DNA of 6,055 nucleotides from an uncultured Burkholderiales bacterium (GTDB taxonomy: Bacteria; Pseudomonadota; Gammaproteobacteria; Burkholderiales; Burkholderiaceae_C), in contig CAIODE010000327.1 in NCBI GenBank assembly GCA_903856875.1, positions 1-6,055 on the forward strand. The letters run 5' to 3'. Both the position numbers and the translations under genes were made by a program. The notes beneath the pieces are model-generated. The model saw only the letters and a list, made by a program, of their open reading frames with translations. It was not told the DNA's origin and made no database searches. The first letter of the stretch is position 1, and each line of letters starts with the position of its first letter. Shown one piece after another: positions 1 through 3,543 of this stretch.

Positions 1-23
1 CCTACACGACGCTCTTCCGATCT
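1..23 (+). other. Illumina adapter remnant (artefact)
   Basis: These 23 bases are identical to the 3' end of the Illumina Read 1 / universal adapter. On the minus strand they begin AGATCGGAAGAGC, the standard adapter read-through sequence. They follow directly on the ubiB reading frame, which is normal up to base 24 and is then replaced by adapter. This is untrimmed library sequence at a contig end, not biology, and any reading frame or similarity involving these bases should be ignored. Confidence 0.97.
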
Positions 24-678
24 GCATGTTTCGGCGAAGCTGCGCACCGTTGGCGGCCTCTCGAACCAAATCCAATTCATCGTGCAAATGTTTGTCAAAT
101 TCAGCCACCACCTCGCGGGGTTTGAGACGCTTGCCATCTGCACTGATTTTTTCAAGCCAACCGGCCATCATGCGCATCAGGTTCAAATCTTTTTCAATGG
201 CCTGCAGCATGTTGGGACGCAGCACTTTGACCGCCACCTCTTGGACCACACCTTCTTTGTTTTTCCACAAAGCAAAATGAACCTGCGCAATGGAAGCGCT
301 GGCCACTGGCGCATGGTCAAATGACTCAAAGATTTCAGACACTGGCCGACCAAAAGCTCGCTCGATGGTGGCGACAGCGACATCTGAGCTGAAGGGTGGA
401 ACTCTGTCTTGGAGCTTGGCCAATTCAACAGCAATGTCGTCAGGCAACAAGTCCCTGCGCGTAGACATGACTTGTCCAAACTTCACAAAAATGGGCCCGA
501 GTTGCTCAAGTGAGAGTCGCAAACGCTCGCCGCGCGAGAGTTTGTAAACGCGACCCAAGGTGAGGGCTCGCGACAAAATTTTTAACAGCGGCTGCTTAAA
601 GTTAGACAGCATCAACTCATGCAGGCCAAACCGCCAAACCGTCCACACAATGAAAATGCCCCGAAGCATTCGGTTCAT
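24..678 (-). CDS. ubiB: UbiB, ubiquinone biosynthesis atypical kinase/ATPase (3' truncated)
   Basis: UbiB is a membrane-associated protein-kinase-like (ABC1/ADCK/UbiB family) ATPase required for ubiquinone synthesis. The window holds 218 residues of a protein usually about 510-550 long. ATG at 678-676 is chosen because it aligns with the usual N-terminus, follows AGGA at a 7-base spacing, and overlaps the ubiJ stop. Visible family features are the KxGQ motif (K66-F-G-Q69) followed by STRRDLLP (72-79); the alanine-rich nucleotide loop with ASASIAQVH (126-134); the VAVK-type lysine K151 with RPNM after it; and the ExD region [10 protein letters not shown] (201-210). The remaining catalytic half (HADxHPGN-type motif and metal-binding residues) and the C-terminal membrane helices are missing. 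The gene is not a pseudogene: it stops because the contig stops, its last codon is at 27-25, and the frame then enters adapter. Confidence 0.96.
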
Positions 679-689
679 AAAGCAGTCCT
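675..689 (-). promoter_or_regulatory. ATGA stop/start overlap with ubiB ribosome binding site
   Basis: The ubiJ TGA stop (677-675) shares bases with the ubiB ATG (678-676). An AGGA Shine-Dalgarno (689-686) lies inside the ubiJ coding end, 7 bases before the ATG. This layout is typical of translational coupling, so ubiB is probably translated by ribosomes finishing ubiJ, consistent with the two acting in the same pathway. Confidence 0.8.
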
Positions 690-1223
690 GTGGAGATCGG
701 TTCCAGGTGCAGGTTTGCGAATAAATTGCTGCATGGCCTGAAAGGCTTGCCGACCCATTGAAACCAAGGTATTGGCCGCAGCGTCGCCCAGCAATTTAGA
801 CAGGTCTTCCTCAAAATCCCATCGCACATGGTCAATTAACCAATTGACTTCGGCAGCCAATTGAACGTCACCTTCGATGTGAACGCCCGGCTTTTCACCT
901 TTCAGTACGGCCGAGGCCATGGCCAAGGGGGACGCATCCGTTAAGCTTAATTTCAGGTCAAATTTTGGCTGATTGACACGCTCCAAAAACCCTGCAGGTG
1001 TGGGGGAGAGCTGAATGACTTTGTCTTGCCATTGCATTTGAATGCACCGCCCCTTTTGACGCTTGAGCCTGCTTTGCGCTTCAGGTTCAGAGCCAATGAC
1101 GTGATTCAAAAACAAAACCAAACGGTTGATGGACTCGTCCATCAACCAAACTGGGAGCTGAGAATGAGTGACAAATTGTTCAAGCGCTTCGCCGACGAAA
1201 GAAAAAGGGGACTGTGTTGCCAT
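675..1223 (-). CDS. ubiJ: UbiJ-type SCP2-domain ubiquinone biosynthesis accessory factor
   Basis: This 182-residue protein sits directly before ubiB, the position ubiJ (yigP) holds in E. coli between ubiE and ubiB. In E. coli UbiJ is a soluble SCP2-fold lipid-binding protein of the ubiquinone-synthesis metabolon. The SCP2-like domain spans about residues 25-130, with the characteristic [13 protein letters not shown] (114-126) and the following [17 protein letters not shown] (135-151), matching the UbiJ pattern of IEGD-x-Q, then D-x-EELL-x(n)-GD-x-A. The tail after this is only about 31 residues and lacks the long coiled coil of E. coli UbiJ. ATG at 1223-1221 is preferred. A TTG three codons upstream (1232-1230) is possible, but the nearest purine-rich sequence, GGGAAG at 1240-1235, is only 2 bases from TTG and 11 from ATG. 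The gene is 61 bases after the Tim44-like gene. Family membership is firm; exact equivalence to UbiJ is inferred from context. Confidence 0.85.
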   Translation of the reverse strand: MATQSPFSFVGEALEQFVTHSQLPVWLMDESINRLVLFLNHVIGSEPEAQSRLKRQKGRCIQMQWQDKVIQLSPTPAGFLERVNQPKFDLKLSLTDASPLAMASAVLKGEKPGVHIEGDVQLAAEVNWLIDHVRWDFEEDLSKLLGDAAANTLVSMGRQAFQAMQQFIRKPAPGTDLHRTAL

Positions 1224-1242
1224 AGTCCCCAATTCTTCCCGA

Positions 1243-1264
1243 AAGACTGGCCCGTGCCAGCCCT
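1243..1264 (-). promoter_or_regulatory. Possible RNA hairpin in the ubiJ leader
   Basis: In the 61-base gap before ubiJ the minus-strand RNA can form a 9-pair stem (5-base perfect core CUGGC/GCCAG, extended by A-U, G-C and two G-U pairs) with loop ACGG. It ends 2 bases before the GGG of the putative ribosome binding site. Only a short mixed UCUUUC follows, so it is not a good intrinsic terminator. It could affect mRNA processing or ubiJ translation, or be chance. Confidence 0.25.
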
Positions 1265-1284
1265 GCGCTCAGAATGTCTTTAAA

Positions 1285-2325
1285 TTATTGCAGGGCTTGT
1301 ACGCCAGCAACCAACCAACCGCTGTTACCATTTCTGGGTTTGGTCATGTTCCAAACTTCGCGGAATGGGCTTGGTGCAGCATCGGCTTCCTCACGGATCA
1401 CGCCGTTGAATTCAACGCTGGCCATGTAAACCTCGGGCAACTCTTCAATGCCCAACAACTGCGCGTCCAACTTAACCACTTCGGTTTTGTTGGGCTGGCC
1501 AGGAAAATTGGCTTCTCGCTCTGCCAGTTGGCTCTTGATTTCTGACAACATGCCGTCGGTCATCATGTCCTTGAGTAAGCCCATGTCGGCACGGTCCCAA
1601 GCTTCTTGCAAAGTGATGAAGTTGCGCTTGGCCGCCTCGATAAAGCTCTCGCTGTCGAAGCCTTCTGGAACGCCCCAGCTCTGTGAACCTTGCAGCGCTG
1701 TAGGCTGTGAGCCGCCAATGGCAGAACCGATGATAGAGCCGCCGCTTGGAGCGGGGCTATGGGTATTGGCTTCAGGCGCTGGATCAAAGCGAGTATCTTG
1801 TGCTTCCCAAGGCCAGGCTGATGCATCATTGCCAACTTTTTCAGGGTTGTATTGACGCAATGTTGCTGGCGCTTCGGCCGTTTGCCCTGCACCTTGGTAG
1901 GCTAAGCCACCCTGCTGCTGGGCAGCACCGCCTTTGCGTGAGCGCAAGAAATAAGCAATGACGCCCACCGCCACCATGGCCAGCAAGGCAAACATGAGCA
2001 TGTTGCCAAAGGCTTCACCCATTCCGAGGCTGTGCGCCAACCAAGCCAATCCCAAACCAGCGGCCAAACCACCCAGCATGGCGCCCCATGGACGTTTAGC
2101 AGGCGCTGCAGGTGCAGCAGCAGGTACAGCTGGTTTGGCAGGTGCTGCCGCCTGACTAGGCGCCGCAGGAGCTGCAGGCGCTCCAGGCTTAACCGCCTCC
2201 CGTTGTGTCACGTTGTTGGACTGTTGCCCAGACGATTTGCCGCCGCCTAAACGACGGGCAGCCTCGGCATTCAAAGTGCTGAAGGCCAGAACCATGGTCA
2301 AGATGAAGCCGAAAAATTTGTTCAC
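1285..2325 (-). CDS. Tim44-like domain membrane protein
   Basis: This is a 346-residue protein of the bacterial Tim44-like family. The C-terminal domain (about 222-346) resembles the lipid-binding domain of mitochondrial Tim44 and has an NTF2-like fold. Its bacterial role is not established; a membrane-associated function is likely. In order: a signal-peptide-like N-terminus (1-22: hydrophobic stretch, then NAEAA followed by RR), the RLGGGKSSG motif common in proteobacterial members (25-33), an Ala/Pro-rich linker (46-77), two hydrophobic segments (about 81-100, glycine-rich, and 108-127), a basic stop RSRK (128-131), a low-complexity Gly/Ser/Pro region (132-220), and the Tim44 domain, starting near GFDSESFIEAAKRNF (222-236) and ending with a W-V-G pattern. 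The start codon is GTG (2325-2323), supported by GGAG 6 bases upstream; the signal peptide begins immediately. The gene lies 31 bases after ubiE and before ubiJ, so it interrupts the ubiE-ubiJ-ubiB order seen in E. coli. Confidence 0.9.
   Translation of the reverse strand: MNKFFGFILTMVLAFSTLNAEAARRLGGGKSSGQQSNNVTQREAVKPGAPAAPAAPSQAAAPAKPAVPAAAPAAPAKRPWGAMLGGLAAGLGLAWLAHSLGMGEAFGNMLMFALLAMVAVGVIAYFLRSRKGGAAQQQGGLAYQGAGQTAEAPATLRQYNPEKVGNDASAWPWEAQDTRFDPAPEANTHSPAPSGGSIIGSAIGGSQPTALQGSQSWGVPEGFDSESFIEAAKRNFITLQEAWDRADMGLLKDMMTDGMLSEIKSQLAEREANFPGQPNKTEVVKLDAQLLGIEELPEVYMASVEFNGVIREEADAAPSPFREVWNMTKPRNGNSGWLVAGVQALQ
2095..2190 (-). repeat. Ala/Pro low-complexity coding segment
   Basis: This segment encodes residues 46-77 of the Tim44-like protein: 25 of 32 residues are Ala or Pro, in an irregular A-A-P rhythm with scattered Lys. 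The DNA is a degenerate run of GCN and CCN codons rather than an exact tandem repeat. It is probably an extended, flexible periplasmic or cytoplasmic linker between the signal peptide and the membrane segments, and is likely to vary in length between strains. Confidence 0.75.
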
Positions 2326-2331
2326 AAGAAG

Positions 2332-2335
2332 CTCC
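2332..2335 (-). promoter_or_regulatory. Ribosome binding site deciding a GTG start
   Basis: GGAG on the minus strand sits 6 bases before the GTG at 2325-2323. It is the best Shine-Dalgarno in the window and the reason the non-ATG start of the Tim44-like gene is accepted. The encoded product begins with a clean signal peptide from this codon. Confidence 0.75.
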
Positions 2336-2356
2336 GAAAAGTTCAGAAAAAACCAA

Positions 2357-3088
2357 TCAACATTTAATGCCGATGTGTAAGGCTACCACCCCTGCACTCA
2401 AGTTGTGGAATTCGGCATGTCCAAATCCGGCATTTTTCATAAGGGCTTTGAGCTCTTCTTGGCCAGGATGCATGCGAATCGATTCGGCCAAATACCTGTA
2501 GCTTGCGTCATCTCCGGCAACCCACTTGCCCAGTTTGGGGAGGATGTTGAAGGAATACCAGTCGTAGGCTTTTTCCAAAGGTTTGGCCACTTTAGAAAAC
2601 TCCAAAACCAAAAGCTTGCCACCTGGCTTCAAAACCCGGCACATCTCCTTCAAGGCCAAATCTTTGTGTGTCATGTTGCGCAGCCCAAAAGCCACGCTGA
2701 CCACATTGAAATGATCATTGGGAAAAGGCAATTTTTCAGCATCACAGACCAGCGTGGGCAAGATCACGCCCTCGTTCACCAATCGATCACGGCCTGTTCG
2801 CAACATGGCTTCGTTGATGTCGGTATGAACCACTCGACCTGTTGCACCCACCTTTTTTGAGAATGCCAAAGACAAATCGCCCGTGCCGCCTGCAATGTCG
2901 AGCACCTGGTCGCCCTCTTTAAGCTTGGCCAACTGAAGCGTGTAGGCTTTCCACACACGGTGCAAGCCTGCAGACATGAGGTCGTTCATGATGTCGTATT
3001 TAGACGCCACTGAATCAAAAACGCCCCTCACATGCTTGGCTTTTTCTTGCTCATCGACGGTTTTGAAACCGAAATGGGTTGAACTCAT
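2357..3088 (-). CDS. ubiE: UbiE, ubiquinone/menaquinone C-methyltransferase
   Basis: UbiE is a class I SAM-dependent methyltransferase that adds the ring C-methyl group in ubiquinone synthesis (and in menaquinone synthesis where that pathway exists). The full length of 243 residues is close to the 251 of E. coli. The first UbiE signature, [16 protein letters not shown], is at 31-46. SAM-binding motif [11 protein letters not shown], is at 62-71; the acidic residue following the next strand is D90 (HTD); [10 protein letters not shown] at 114-123 gives the next SAM contacts; FGLRNM is at 134-139; and the second UbiE signature [15 protein letters not shown] is at 151-165. The C-terminus has the usual [15 protein letters not shown] and a final [10 protein letters not shown]. 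The ATG at 3088-3086 gives the standard N-terminus and is preceded by GGAA at 7 bases. The gene lies 13 bases after the DUF971 gene, so the two are probably co-transcribed. Confidence 0.97.
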   Translation of the reverse strand: MSSTHFGFKTVDEQEKAKHVRGVFDSVASKYDIMNDLMSAGLHRVWKAYTLQLAKLKEGDQVLDIAGGTGDLSLAFSKKVGATGRVVHTDINEAMLRTGRDRLVNEGVILPTLVCDAEKLPFPNDHFNVVSVAFGLRNMTHKDLALKEMCRVLKPGGKLLVLEFSKVAKPLEKAYDWYSFNILPKLGKWVAGDDASYRYLAESIRMHPGQEELKALMKNAGFGHAEFHNLSAGVVALHIGIKC

Positions 3089-3095
3089 TTTCTAA

Positions 3096-3099
3096 TTCC
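3096..3099 (-). promoter_or_regulatory. ubiE ribosome binding site
   Basis: A modest GGAA lies in the 13-base gap between the DUF971 stop and the ubiE ATG, spaced 7 bases from the start. The gap is too short for a separate promoter inside it, supporting co-transcription of the two genes. Confidence 0.55.
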
Positions 3100-3101
3100 A
3101 A

Positions 3102-3518
3102 TCAGTGAGAGTGGCCGCACGAAGCACCTGAGGCGCCCGGCATGGGATCGTCACGTTTCGCACCCGCCGTCTGCAAGCGTTCGTTGTATTGGGACCAGAG
3201 ACCGTCTTGGTCAGAGCCCAAATGGTACAAATAGTCCCAAGAAAAAATACCGCTGTTGTGGCCATCTGAAAAAGTTGGCTGAACCGCGTAATTGCCAACT
3301 TGAATCAGCTCGACAATGTCAACTTCCCGTTTGCCTGTTTGCAGCACTTCTTGCCCAGGGCCATGGCCTTGTACTTCTGCAGAAGGCGAGTAAACACGCA
3401 TGAGCTCAAAAGGAATTCGGAAAGTTTGACCATCCGAAAAACTGACCTCTAAAGCACGACTCTGCCCATGAAGGGTCAAGGCTTGTGGTGTGGGTGCACC
3501 TGATGTCAATCCAGCCAT
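3102..3518 (-). CDS. DUF971 (GBBH-like N-terminal domain) protein
   Basis: This 138-residue protein consists mainly of one DUF971 domain, related to the N-terminal domain of gamma-butyrobetaine hydroxylase. Recognisable parts are LEVSFSDGQTFRIPFELMRVYSPSAEVQGHG (23-53, the FxIP-x-ELLRVxSPSAEVxGHG pattern), then VGNYAVQPTFSDGHNSGIFSWDYLY (74-98), with conserved H87 and the W94-D95 pair. A poorly conserved tail ends in CGHSH (134-138), a potential metal-ligand cluster. It lacks the 2-oxoglutarate oxygenase domain, so it is not itself a hydroxylase. DUF971 also forms the C-terminal part of the plant Fe-S cluster factor HCF101, which makes an Fe-S or metal-related role conceivable next to the Fe-S dehydrogenase upstream; that is inference. 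The ATG at 3518-3516 starts 25 bases after the upstream stop, with a weak GAAAG-type ribosome binding site. Confidence 0.9.
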   Translation of the reverse strand: MAGLTSGAPTPQALTLHGQSRALEVSFSDGQTFRIPFELMRVYSPSAEVQGHGPGQEVLQTGKREVDIVELIQVGNYAVQPTFSDGHNSGIFSWDYLYHLGSDQDGLWSQYNERLQTAGAKRDDPMPGASGASCGHSH

Positions 3519-3543
3519 AAGGCGTTCTTTCGTGAGACTGTCG

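Noticed and set aside
26..280. Plus-strand frame starting beside the adapter
   Set aside because: It is antisense to the UbiB N-terminal half, whose KxGQ and VAVK motifs are clear in the minus frame.
1230..1232. TTG as the ubiJ start
   Set aside because: ATG at 1223-1221 lies in frame three codons later; the nearest purine-rich sequence is too close to the TTG to serve as its ribosome binding site.
1168..1545. Plus-strand open frame spanning the ubiJ/Tim44 gap
   Set aside because: It overlaps coding sequence of both minus-strand genes; no domain or convincing start signal is visible.
2095..2190. GCN-rich tract as a tandem repeat or mobile sequence
   Set aside because: The similarity is only codon-level (Ala/Pro linker) with no exact repeat unit and no flanking duplications.
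2326..2356. T-rich gap between ubiE and the Tim44-like gene as a terminator
   Set aside because: It has T-runs on the minus strand but no stem precedes them; the gap also carries the ribosome binding site of the next gene.
2405..2860. Plus-strand open frame of 151 codons opposite ubiE
   Set aside because: It is antisense to a clear full-length UbiE with all its motifs; the product shows no recognisable domain and there is no good ribosome binding site.
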